Assembly (NCBI GenBank): GCA_029582165.1
Contig: CM055872.1
Location: 51,603,195-51,667,194, forward strand
Length of the DNA: 64,000 nt
Direction of reading: 5' to 3'
Origin: Portulaca oleracea
Taxonomy: Eukaryota > Streptophyta > Magnoliopsida > Caryophyllales > Portulacaceae
Part shown: positions 34,620-44,650 of the stretch, one piece after another
Layout of the letters: each line of letters starts with the position of its first letter
Numbering within the stretch: the stretch's first letter is position 1
The notes under the pieces: model-generated
Told to the model about the DNA's origin: nothing
Database searches by the model: none
The model's input: the letters and a program-made list of their open reading frames with translations, nothing else
Program-made: the position numbers and the translations under genes

Positions 34620-36470
34620 GTGAAACTACATGTTGTTTTGGTTGATCTTGTCTTTGTAACTTCACAGTGCATGCCTATCCAGGAAATTACATAAATAATA
34701 TGGTTTATGTCCTTATATGTTGTTTATTATAATCCATGTTTCGTATACAAAGTCCATTTTTTAATTTTTTGTTATCACAAAATTGTTGTCGGTTTAATTA
34801 TTAATAGTGTTAAGTTTCTTCTCTGTCACCTAAATCAAGATAAAACAGTATAGTAAATCATCTTCTCATATCTTAAATTATTTTTAAGTGACCAACGAAA
34901 TATACGGATATAAAATAAGTTGTATTTTTAATTATATGGCAACAAAACCAGTTTTATCCGTAATACGTGATACGTATAGGTATGGTCTATAGGTGCTCAT
35001 ATTTAATAGCCATTAGTATGGACGGTTATTTCAAAACCAGGACTAAGTATCGGTAAAGTTCGTTCCATCAATGTTTATTAAGTATCTGAGATAAACAAAC
35101 CAGGATTACAAATGTTTCTTCATAAAATAAGATATATGGGGCGATGGTTCGGCGAGTTGGGTTGTCTAATTAGTTGCTTGATTGATTTATCTGACAATAT
35201 TATTTATTGTCTATTAAATATATAAAAACACAGACTCCTAAGAAAAATTCAATCCTGAAAGAAATAATTTAGAAGGTTCGGTGAAATCAAAGCAAATTCT
35301 AAATTTACATAATTTATTACTACATTCATAAATATAATATTAATAAAAATAAAAAAGAAATACCTAAAGTCATGTATAAGTTACCAATATGTAATGCATT
35401 CACAGTTAGATCATTTTAAATTTTTTCAAAAAAGAAAAAGAAATACATAAGTTCATACATACATAAATTACCAATATCTAATACAAAAGTAGAGCAATTT
35501 TTACTTTTCCTTTCATCAATTTATTATTATAATATTATCACTAGAACCTTAGAAATAAAATATAATAATAGATAGTAAAGTAAAATCATGGAAAAATATA
35601 CTATTGTTTCGTATTCTTTATAATAACTATCATAGAAAATAAAATTTTCATTGAATCGTACTATATATATTTTTATCAATAAAAAATTTCAAATTATATG
35701 TAAGCTACCAAAAAAGGAATAAGAAATTGGAATAAGTATAGATTAAAAAGTTGGAAAAGAGGATAATAGCCACAAATATAAAATGGAAAATAATAAAAAA
35801 ATATAATTGTCCCGTAGTTGCTATCATAACAATTTTTCAAAAAACAAGCATCCTTCTTATTAAGAAAAATAAAATTAAAGTATTTATTCATAATTGTCAT
35901 AGTCATGAATAAAATTAACTCAAATGATAGTTTATTCCATAAAAAAATATTTTTATTAGATTGGGTTAATAATTGATATATAGTTGTTATAGAAAATAAA
36001 TAACGTAAAATTATTGAAAATTTAATTATCTATGCATCGCACGGCATATTAGATACCAGTTATACATAATTAAAATGACTAGAAAACAAATTCATTTGAC
36101 ACCTTTCATGACAAGGTCAATCTTCCGTAACAAATTGAATATGACTATATGTCATCCTCTAGGAGAAGGTAACAATATCATTACTATTGAAACAATAGTT
36201 TATTTAAATTTAAAATTCCTTTATGTATTAATATTTAAATAAAATAATAAAATCATTGTAAAGTTAAGTTAATCTATTTAATTGAAAAGTCATGTCCAAT
36301 ATATTAGAACTTGTTAACACATGTGTGGTAAATAATTATTTAATTTACATCTATTATTTTTATTTTATTTTTCCTTGATATTGTTTAGTTATCTTTTTAT
36401 ACACACCATTTGTGTGGCTTTTCAAACATAATTGACTTTTTTCAACCTAATATAAAGTTGTTATTGAAAA
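34620..36470. other. Very AT-rich intergenic sequence
   Basis: This is about 1.85 kb of AT-rich DNA without a convincing gene. The only open frame, at 35694-35906, is a Phe/Tyr-rich product of base composition. Confidence 0.5.
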
Positions 36471-36475
36471 AAGAT

Positions 36476-36835
36476 TTTTGGATGATAATATACTGAATTT
36501 TTAGGTATTGGACAATAATGCACTAAACTTTATCTCTCAGCAAAAACACGTTTAAGCAAATATGGTTTTATGTTTTTTTTACTATTTTCAAAGTTGATTC
36601 TCTTTGGTTATGTGTGAATTAGCTGACATACCATAAATTTAAATATTTTTTGGCCAATTCATCTACTCGATCTGTTAAAGTGTGATTGTCACCGAGTCAG
36701 CCAATGCCGGAATCGTTCTAGGTGCATTATTGTTCAACACCCCCCAAAGTACAGTGTATTATTGTCCAAGGTTAAAGTTCAGTGTATTATTGTTCAATAC
36801 CCCAAAAGTTCAGTATATTAGCATCCAAATCTTTT
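36476..36835. mobile_element. Foldback element, family 3
   Basis: The left arm, AGATTTTTGGATGATAATAT with GGTATTGGACAATAATGCAC, is mirrored on the right by the complements (CAGTGTATTATTGTTCAATACC, then ATATTAGCATCCAAATCT). This gives inverted arms of about 65 bp, part of it repeated. No target duplication is certain. Confidence 0.6.
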
Positions 36836-38050
36836 TGCTGAAAATTTTTCCAAGTTCCTAGAAATAGTTAACTTTTGTGTGGTGAAGAATTATTGACTCC
36901 TTTTACTTTTATTCATTTTATTCTTCCTTTGGTATTATTTCTCCCTATATAAACTATTTATAAAAGCTTACCAAACATAAGTGACTTTTTCCATTGATAT
37001 ATTGCAACTTTTTCTCCGGGTTTAGAAATTGTTATCTATTCATTAGGCTCCATTATTTTTGTTTCAATATTATCATTACATGTTCCTATTTCAAATTGTT
37101 CACCTAGTTAGGTAAGTATAATTGCTTTTTAATTGTCTTTTATGCCATTGGATATGTATGTGTTGGTATATATATAGTTGTTGCTTTGTGTCTATCACTT
37201 TCCTGATCAGAGTAGAGGTAATCTTTTTCTCAATTGATGTTGATTCATACAAAGGATGATTGAGAATGGAGACGCGCGACATGCTGGACCAAATCTCAAA
37301 CTGCAAAGTTGGTTGACCTTGTTTATGTTATAAATTGAAGAACATAAAACTTGATTGGAGAGAAATTGTGAAAGTATTTGGAGTTCATACTAGTGTTCGT
37401 TGAATTTCTAGTTAACTAAGGAGAATAGAGAAATTGAAGGTCAAAGTAAAAGACTTATGATGATCTTGTCACCACTAGTGGAGTTAGAGTGAATGAAAAA
37501 ACTGGGGTGTCCGACTGTATTGACCATCAATGGGAGAAATTGAAAGCGATTACTATATATTACTATTTTAAACCTTTTGCCATTAATTTTTATCACTTAT
37601 TTTACATTATTTAACAATTGTTTCTTTGGTGCTAGAAAAAATAAAAATAAAAAAACTACACTAATTCCATCTTATATGAGTTGTTGGATGATATTGATAA
37701 GTTGAGATTCACATATTGTGACACCCAACCAACCAGTTCCCTTATTTTGTCCCCGGAATGGAAGGTAATGAAATGAGTTTGAAGGAAGGGAATCGTAATA
37801 TGACAATTGACACTGAAGAACATATTGCAGATAGGGATGACGGTCGTGTAGGGAATTGTGGAGATACTATAATTGGATTCGACGGTAGTCAATCTCACTC
37901 TCCGCCACAAACTATGCAAACATCTAGTAAAAAGCAAAAGAGTGAAAGGTTGCCCTCTAAGTCTAAGCGTCACCAAAGTGATGTCGAAAGCCCTGATTAG
38001 ACCTATGCGATTATGAAGGCTAAAAATATATTGCAAGCAGTTGAGAAACA
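36836..38050. other. Intergenic, with an 80-codon open frame of unknown status
   Basis: An open frame at 37758-38000 (+) encodes a hydrophilic 80-residue peptide (MEGNEMSLKEGNRNMTIDTE...SKSKRHQSDVESPD). It has no domain I recognise. It lies immediately before the minisatellite, and no promoter or splice context supports it. The rest shows nothing. Confidence 0.3.
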
Positions 38051-38570
38051 AATCCCTTGTCAAAGTGCATATTTTCCATGTCAATATGTGTTTTTTCTTT
38101 GTCACACTGTATTCTTTTGTCAGTGTGTCTTTTTCTATGGCAAATTTATCGAAATGCATATTTTCCATGTAAACATACATCTTTTCCGTGTCAAAGTGTA
38201 TATTTTCCTTTTCAAAGTGCATCTTTCCCTTATCAAAGTGCAGTATGTCTTTGCCACAATGCATCTCTTCCTTGCCAAAATGCATTTTTTTCCTTGTCAA
38301 TTTGTATCTTTTACTTGTCAAATTCCATCATTTTCATATCATAGTGCATCATTTTTCTTGTCGAAGTGTATTTTTTCCTTTTCAAAGTGTATTCTTCCCT
38401 TGTCAATGTGGATCTTTGCCTTGTCAATGTGCATTTTTTGCTTGCCAGAGTGCTTCTTGTCCATGTCAAAGTGCATTTTTTCCTTGTCCAAGTATATCTT
38501 TTCCTTGTCAAAGTGCAACTTCTCCTTGTCAAAGTGCATATTTTCCCATACCAAAGTGTATATTATAATC
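38050..38570. repeat. Degenerate minisatellite, ~24-bp unit TTTTCCTTGTCAAAGTGCATCT
   Basis: About twenty degenerate copies of a ~24-bp unit with core CCTTGTCAAAGTGCAT run through this stretch, and a few more at 39398-39470 beyond an insertion. Because the unit length is divisible by three, long repetitive frames appear on both strands (Cys/Phe-rich on +, Lys-rich on -). I treat these as by-products of the array. Confidence 0.8.
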
Positions 38571-38615
38571 TATGCTGTCTATATGTATCTTTTACTTGTC
38601 AAGTTCCATCGTTTC

Positions 38616-39392
38616 TGTTGGGATTCACTCATGAGTAAAGTTCTCTCACATCGAAAAAGTAAAGAGAAAGGACATGGTATATAAGTCAAGTGGGCTACTC
38701 CTCTTAATACCAATTGGTTTTGAGATGGAACCTCACTTGTGTACCATGGGCCTTGGTTGAAGTGGGCTCCCCCCTTGGATCCCCCAACAAGTGGTATCAG
38801 GGTCGATGGTTCGTTCGGTTGGGCGCAAGGTGCGGGAAGATCACCATGGACAAGAGTAGGGACCATGGCGCGTGCGCGGCTGGGTCTCCTGAATGTGCAG
38901 AGTAGTGGCATGAGACTCAGGTGGAGTAGGGTGCGACTCTGTGGAGTAAGGTACGACTGGGACTCTTGAGGCAGAGTGGTGGCATGAGACTCTGGTGGAG
39001 TAGGGTGCGATTCTATAGAGTAAAGTGCGGTTATGATGGGCTCCTCATGGTGAAAAAAGAGGCTTCCGATCAAGGAGGAGAGACTCATGTGTGAAGGGGG
39101 AGATTGTTGGGATTCACCCATGAGTAAAGTTGTCCCACATCGAAAAAGTAAAGAGAAAGGACATGGTATATAAGTCAAGGAGGAAAGACTCATGTGTGAA
39201 GGAGGAGATTGTTGGGATTCACCCATGAGTAAAGTTGTCCCACATCGGAAAAGTAAAGAGAAAGGACATGGTATATAAGTCAAGTGGGCTACTCCTCTTA
39301 ACACCAATTGGTTTTGAAATAGAACCTCACTTAACTTGTGTACCACGGGCGCGGCCTTGTTTGAAGTGGGCATCCCCTTGGATCCCCCAACA
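38616..39392 (+). mobile_element. TRIM-type LTR element (777 bp) with an extra partial LTR
   Basis: The LTRs are 38616-38789 (174 bp) and 39210-39392 (183 bp), starting TGTTGGGATTC and ending CCCCCAACA. The 5-bp target duplication is GTTTC (38611-38615 and 39393-39397). TGGTATCAG at 38792, next to the 5' LTR, is the initiator tRNA-Met primer site. The polypurine tract GAAGGGGGAGAT precedes 39105. A 105-bp tandem duplication gives a third, partial LTR (39105 to about 39179) plus a second tract GAAGGAGGAGAT. There is no coding capacity. It was inserted inside the minisatellite. Confidence 0.9.
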
Positions 39393-39397
39393 GTTTC

Positions 39398-40035
39398 CAT
39401 GTCATAGTGTTATTTTCCTTGTCGAAGTGTATTGTTTCCTTGTCAAAGTGCATCTTTCCCTTGTCAAAGGCATCAATTACGATATTATCAATGCATGCGG
39501 CGCAGAGAAATACAACTCACAATGTGGAAGAAAGTTGGCTAATAAAAACTCGCTTGAAATATATATAACCTAAAAGCCTATATATATCATTCGCAGGGTA
39601 CAAGGTACAAGTGGTTGTACTGTATAAAAATTGAGCCCTCCTCTTAGCCTCTCTCTCTCCAACCCCTTCTCGGATCCCTTTCCTTTGTGGTGGTCTTGAT
39701 CTTCCTTGTCTTCTTTGCCTCCCCTATTGACATCACTAGTGGGTCTCAAGTAAGTGAGGGGTGGCCATGGCCACCGGTAAAAAAACAGGTATTATTTGGG
39801 ATAAACATTTATGGATTTTATGTGTATCTGATGAATATAACAGTGTAGTGGTTACCCTAATCTATAGAACTAGATCCACCACTGATTGACATAATCCCTC
39901 CAAAGCCTCTCGAACCCCCCAAATTCGTGATATTCTTCCCGACCCCCGTGTGTTCTAGTTATAAATACCAGGATTTATTGTAAAAAATTTATTATGGTTG
40001 CTTGGTCTTGTGATGTATAACTAGATCAAAGATTA
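39398..40035. other. End of minisatellite, then intergenic sequence
   Basis: The first ~75 bp continue the 24-bp minisatellite. After that comes a pyrimidine-rich stretch (39645-39730) and AT-rich DNA with no recognised gene. Confidence 0.45.
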
Positions 40036-40960
40036 GGGTTTTGATCATTTACACATTAAGGGAGTAACGTGCAACCAATCTTAGGACTAGGGTTTCTCAC
40101 GTGAAAGGCTAGGGTTGAAGGGATTCACGTGAAAGATGAGAGCTTTGAGAGGTTTGAAAATAGCCTTAGGAAATCAACAAGATAGATTGGAGAATGGGAC
40201 AGTTCAAGAGAATCAAACTTGATACAGAAACACCACAAGTTGAAACCCTAGGGCTACTTGCTCTTCCTCTTAGTTACAGTAACACCTTCTAAGAGTAGGA
40301 AACAAGTTCTTCCTCACCACTTGAATTGCCACATTCAAGATACAATAGAAGAAATCAAACGAGGGAGTAGCAAACAATCAAGGATAAGCAAAAGCTTGTT
40401 TGTATTCATCATCAAAGTAGGTTGTTCAAAACGATTACAAGCTATGCCTATTTATACTAGACTAAGTCCTTCTCATACTAGGACTATCTAACTTGGCGCC
40501 AAATCTACCTAGGAGGAATCCATATTGGATTCCCCTAAGACTCTCCTAATCCTAGTTGGATTAGATACAAAAAGTGGCACCAAAACAAGGGTAGTATCTG
40601 ATTCGGATACCCCTGACTACTCTAAACTCTTCTAGACCCTTCTAAACTATTCTAGACTCTTCTAACTTGATGTCAAAGCTATTAGATATTACTTGGCATC
40701 ACACACAACTAATAATAATAAAATTTCAATAACAAACTTGCTACTAATAAGGAAAACACCAAAAATATGAACTTCATCTTGAAAACACCAAAACTGTGAA
40801 ATTCATCTTGGACGTGTACTTGGGCCTCCTTGGACGTGAACTTGGGCCTTTAAGACGTTTGGACGTCCTCTTGGAATAAGGAGCACACCATATGGGTTGG
40901 CCTTTGGGCCTCCACAATAGATCCTTCTTCTATGGCCCTCTGTACCTCCTTGTAGATGAA
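40036..40960 (-). mobile_element. LTR retrotransposon remnant (LTR-like sequence)
   Basis: Read on the minus strand it has the texture of a plant LTR. There is a stretch with GGAGGCCCAA words (40860-40920), then repeats of AAGAGTTTAGA (40615-40660). A TATA box follows (AGTATAAATAGGC, complement of 40447-40459). Downstream is a leader-like sequence containing AAACCCTAG. Neither exact ends nor a second LTR was found, so boundaries are approximate. Confidence 0.45.
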
Positions 40961-41186
40961 TTGGATCTCCTTTGTTGAGCTTGGGGTGGACGGATTTCCA
41001 TCATCTTGATTGTTGAAACTTGTTGTGGTTTATAAGCTTTTGCTCATTTTCGATTGTTTGTTGTTGGATCAGGCTTCTGATCGATCCCTTGAGGGCTTAG
41101 ATCGACCTTAGGTAAGCAAGATCCAAACCCCTCCTTTTGTCAAGACAGAGATCTGTCTCTTGAAGTTTTACTAGATTTTCGCGACC

Positions 41187-41830
41187 TCAATCCCCGTTTC
41201 CTCCGATTTGGTCTGATATAGGTTTAAGAAAATTGTGCAAGAGAAATCTAATATCTTCCACCAACTTCAAAATCAACAATGGAACCCCACAAACACCGCG
41301 AATAACCTCAATTACAACCTTTATGTCTCCTTCCACAAAGATGTTAGAGAAATCATTTAAAAAAGCTTCTCTTAAGGCCTTTCTCATAGCAGTTGCTTCC
41401 ACCGCCGAAACCGATGTATTACCCAGATTGAAGGACTGGCTAGCTAGTGATAAAATGGCCCCTCCAATCGCGAATGACAAAACCACCTATAGTTATAAGG
41501 AGGGATTTGGCCCCATTGAAGTTGACTTTCACAACACCAATCAGAGGGGCAATCCAAGAAACCCAACGAGAGATCGACTTTCTTCTTTAATCTTCTTGGT
41601 AAACCAGAATCCCTTGAAAAAGGGAATCCAGCTTGTGTGAAATTCTCCTTTTAGCGTTAGTTTTCTAGGCTCTAATGAGAACACCGGCATGATTAGAATG
41701 AATATGACAAAAGATCAGCTCATTCCCTACCTTCCAAAAACTCCAAAGGAGGGAGACTAGGCGGTCAAGACAAGATGAACTGAAGTCCATTTTTACTTTA
41801 GATATGAAGTCAAGGACATTGTGGCAAGAA
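41187..41830 (-). pseudogene. LINE RNase H fragment
   Basis: The minus-strand frame contains EATAMRKALREAFLNDFSN, FVEGDIKVVIEVIRGVCGV and LVEDIRFLLHNF, the LINE-type RNase H (RVT_3-like) pattern. Upstream (41640-41830 on +) the sequence continues in another frame as the zinc-ribbon/RNase H linker. It is closely similar to 52560-53180, so both derive from one LINE family. Both ends are truncated. Confidence 0.7.
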
Positions 41831-42182
41831 AATGATAATTCTAAGATGAAATGAAATCAATAATTATTATCACTATCTGTTTCTTTTCTTCTATCGACAG
41901 TTTATAAAAATATATTAAATTAATTTTCAATCCTCTGACTCAATCATTTGTAATATATAAAATTATTTTTATTTTAAAAATTTGCATGAATATTTTAATT
42001 TGTAAAGCATATGAGAATATTACTTATGGAGATAAAAATTAATATTTGTAAATGCTAATATTTGTTAAGATAATTGATTTTTTGATTGAGTGCAAGTATT
42101 TACAAGTCCATGCAGGTTGATGCAAGTGGGTGCATATTTGTATAGGTTGACAAGTGACTTAAAGAACAAACCTAAATATCAA
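41831..42182. other. AT-rich intergenic sequence
   Basis: No gene or repeat is recognised between the LINE fragment and the Pack-MULE-like element. Confidence 0.5.
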
Positions 42183-42191
42183 ACATATATA

Positions 42192-43282
42192 CGAAAAATT
42201 GCTCCGCGGTGCCATACATTCCCTAAAACTGGCTAATTGGGGACCACATTATTTTTTTTTACTCTTTAGGGACCAGATTGTTGTTAAAACTTGCTGGCTA
42301 GGGCTTTTCCGACCAAAAGTTATGAAAATCCGGTGAATTTAGACGGAGTCAACACAAAATAGATTTAAATAGATGAATTGACAAAAATAACCCTATTTGG
42401 CTCCATTTTTTTCTTTCTTTCTCCTCCCTTTCTTTTTCTTTCTTCTTGCTCCGGCTGATTCTGCCGGCGCCACCGCACCTCCACCAGCTACGCCTCCATT
42501 CTTCGCCGGAACTCGTCGATCGCTGCCAGCTTCAGACTCGGCTGTCACAGCACCGCCCTCGCCGAGCCGAGCAAGCGCTCCGCGCCGGATAAGTCGTTCC
42601 GGTCGGCTAATAGTCTCCAACTCTCGGCGACAGCTCTGGTCATGACGAAGAGGCTCCTCAGTCGTTGGATCGCCGGGTCCGATGATCGGATGGCGTGTGG
42701 GCGAGGGACGACGACTGGACTGATCCTTGCCGTAGATCGGCTGCTTTGTGGATGGATCCTTGTGAGTTGATCGAACGGAGAGGAGGTGCCGGGATAAAAT
42801 TGCGGCTGCCGGAACTTTCAGTTCGATCAGGATTTGCCCAACCTGACATAAACCGAGAATGAATGAAAGTGAAGAAGAAGAAGAAGAAGAAGAAGAAGAA
42901 GAAGAAGAAGAAGAAGAAGAAGAAGAAGAAGAAGAAGAAGAAGACAGATTTCAGCGGGGAAATAAAATTTGGGTGGGGGGTTAGCGAATTTGTACTAAAC
43001 AAACAGCCCATAATGAATGAAAGTGAAGAAGAAGAAGAAGAAGAAAAAGAAGAAGAAGGAGAAGACAAGTTTCAGCGGGGAAATAAAAGGGGCAAATTGG
43101 ACCTTTCATTCATTAGTCAAGGGGTAAAACTGACTTTTTATTGATTCCGGCAGTTTTGGTCGGAAAAAGCCCCAGCCATCAAGTTTTAACAACAATCTGG
43201 TCCCCAAAGAGTAAAAAAAAATAATGTGGTCCCCAAGTAGCCAGTTTTAGAGAATGTATGGCACCCAGGAGCAATGTTTTGG
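42192..43282. mobile_element. Pack-MULE-like element with GC-rich interior (1091 bp)
   Basis: It is flanked by the 9-bp repeat ACATATATA (42183-42191 and 43283-43291). The inverted arms of about 110 bp are readable: GCTCCGCGGTGCCATACATT at left, and at right the complement of GCTCCTGGGTGCCATACATT. A 9-bp duplication with long arms indicates a Mutator-like element. The interior (42440-42850) is GC-rich, unlike all DNA around it, and reads like genic or 5' leader sequence. It also holds a (GAA)n tract and a duplicated ~150-bp segment. No transposase is present. Confidence 0.8.
42871..42944. repeat. (GAA)n microsatellite
   Basis: About 25 GAA units, with a second shorter tract at 43028-43062. 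The two tracts lie in two copies of a segment starting GAATGAATGAAAGTGAAGAA and ending in TTTCAGCGGGGAAATAAAA. They give spurious poly-Lys and poly-Phe frames. Confidence 0.95.
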
Positions 43283-43291
43283 ACATATATA

Positions 43292-43675
43292 ATACAGTTT
43301 TCCTCGGTAAACAAAGAGAAAAAAGAACAAAAGCATTTTTAGAAACGGTGGCTTCATTAATTCGATTGTGGAAAATCATATGGGAAACCACTTATGCAAT
43401 CAGGAAGCTACTGTTTTTTGTTCAAGCCCAAGTATGGAGACGATTGCACACTCATCGAAGATGCCATCAACGATATTCGACTTCGGTCCCCTTTGGAATT
43501 AAGACAACTTCTAGGATGATACCGTCTTATATAAAATTATGGTGAAACAGATTTGTTTTAAGGTGATTTTTTTATACAAATTATTTGACTAATAATTTAT
43601 TATAGAATAATATTTATCAAAGTCACTTCAAATAAATGATTAATTACCATTATATTGCTAAAATATCATCACGAA
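43292..43675. other. Intergenic, no gene seen
   Basis: The open frame at 43258-43545 (+) begins inside the Pack-MULE arm and has no recognisable domain. Nothing else stands out. Confidence 0.4.
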
Positions 43676-44450
43676 GTCTTTTTACATTTTGGACAATGAA
43701 GTATAGGGTAATTTATTTTTTGGACCATTGGTTTTCTTTGTTAATTTTTTGGACCCTAAAGTTTATAGTTTGAATAAAAAAAGAACTTTAAGTTTGTGGA
43801 CCGAAAAAAAAGGTTTGTGTACGATTTTTCTTTTTCTTCCCACGTTTGAATTTCTCTCCCAGTTGGCGTCAAACTTCAGGGCTAAGGTCAAAACCGATAT
43901 TGAAGCTATGCATTTTGGACCCCGTAGTATAGGGGTATTTATTTTCTGGTCCCACGGTTTTCATTGTTTATTTTTTGGACCCTAAAGTTTATGGGTTGAA
44001 TAAAAATGACCTTAAAGTTTGTAGGTTGGAAAAAAGGCACGTGTACTGTTTTTCTCATGTTCAAATTTATTTCCTGATTAACGTCAAACTTCAGAATTAA
44101 GGTCAAAACTGATATTGAAGCTATATTACACATCTCTTATTCATGTCGGAACTAATTAGACCCTGAAGTATCCAGGGTCTAAGCAGCTCCGACATGAATA
44201 AGAGATGTGTATTATAACTTCAATATAGTTTTAACCTTCGTCCTGAAGTTTGGCGCCGATATGGAGAAAAATTCAATCATAGGAAGAAAAAATAAAACAG
44301 GACACGGGCTTCTTTTCATCCCAAAAACTTTAAGGTTCTTTTTTATTCAATCCATAAAACTTTAGAATCCAAAAAATTAACGTTGAAAACCAAAGGTCTA
44401 GAAAATAAATTACCCTATACTTGGGCGTCCAAAATACAAACAATCCATTA
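43676..44450. mobile_element. Foldback MITE, family 1 copy c (rearranged, left arm duplicated)
   Basis: The left arm occurs twice. ATTTATTTTTTGGACCATTGG is near 43710-43735, and again, starting CATTTTGGACCCCGTAGTAT, near 43911. The right arm (44320-44447) ends GTCCAAAATACAAACAATCC. The centre palindrome (TTATTCATGTCGGAACTA / AGCTCCGACATGAATAAG) is at 44137-44205. The layout suggests one copy inserted into, or recombined with, another. It ends about 80 bp upstream of the CCD8 TATA box. Confidence 0.75.
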
Positions 44451-44526
44451 TACATCTTGCAATAAATTTATAGTAAGACGATCATACATTAGATTTACAA
44501 ATAACAAGCACAGCACACACGACCTC

Positions 44527-44534
44527 TATAAATA
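44527..44534 (+). promoter_or_regulatory. TATA box of CCD8
   Basis: TATAAATA lies 117 bp upstream of the CCD8 start codon, a position that allows a leader of roughly 85-90 nt. The flanking sequence CTCTATAAATACTC is a typical plant TATA context. Confidence 0.65.
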
Positions 44535-44650
44535 CTCAATGACTTAGGTACCCTAAGCAGAAAAGCTTGCATATATACCAAAAGGTTGTTCTAGAAACCC
44601 CCCAAAAGCTATTTCATTTCCTTTGCTAGATACAACACAAGCTTGTAAGC

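Noticed and set aside
38013..38684. 223-codon Cys/Phe-rich open frame
   Set aside because: It is the minisatellite read in frame; the repeat unit is a multiple of three and the frame enters the TRIM element.
42658..43068. 136-codon minus-strand frame with a long Phe run
   Set aside because: Produced by the GAA microsatellite inside the Pack-MULE-like element.
43258..43545. 95-codon + frame next to the Pack-MULE arm
   Set aside because: Begins inside the transposon arm and has no conserved features.
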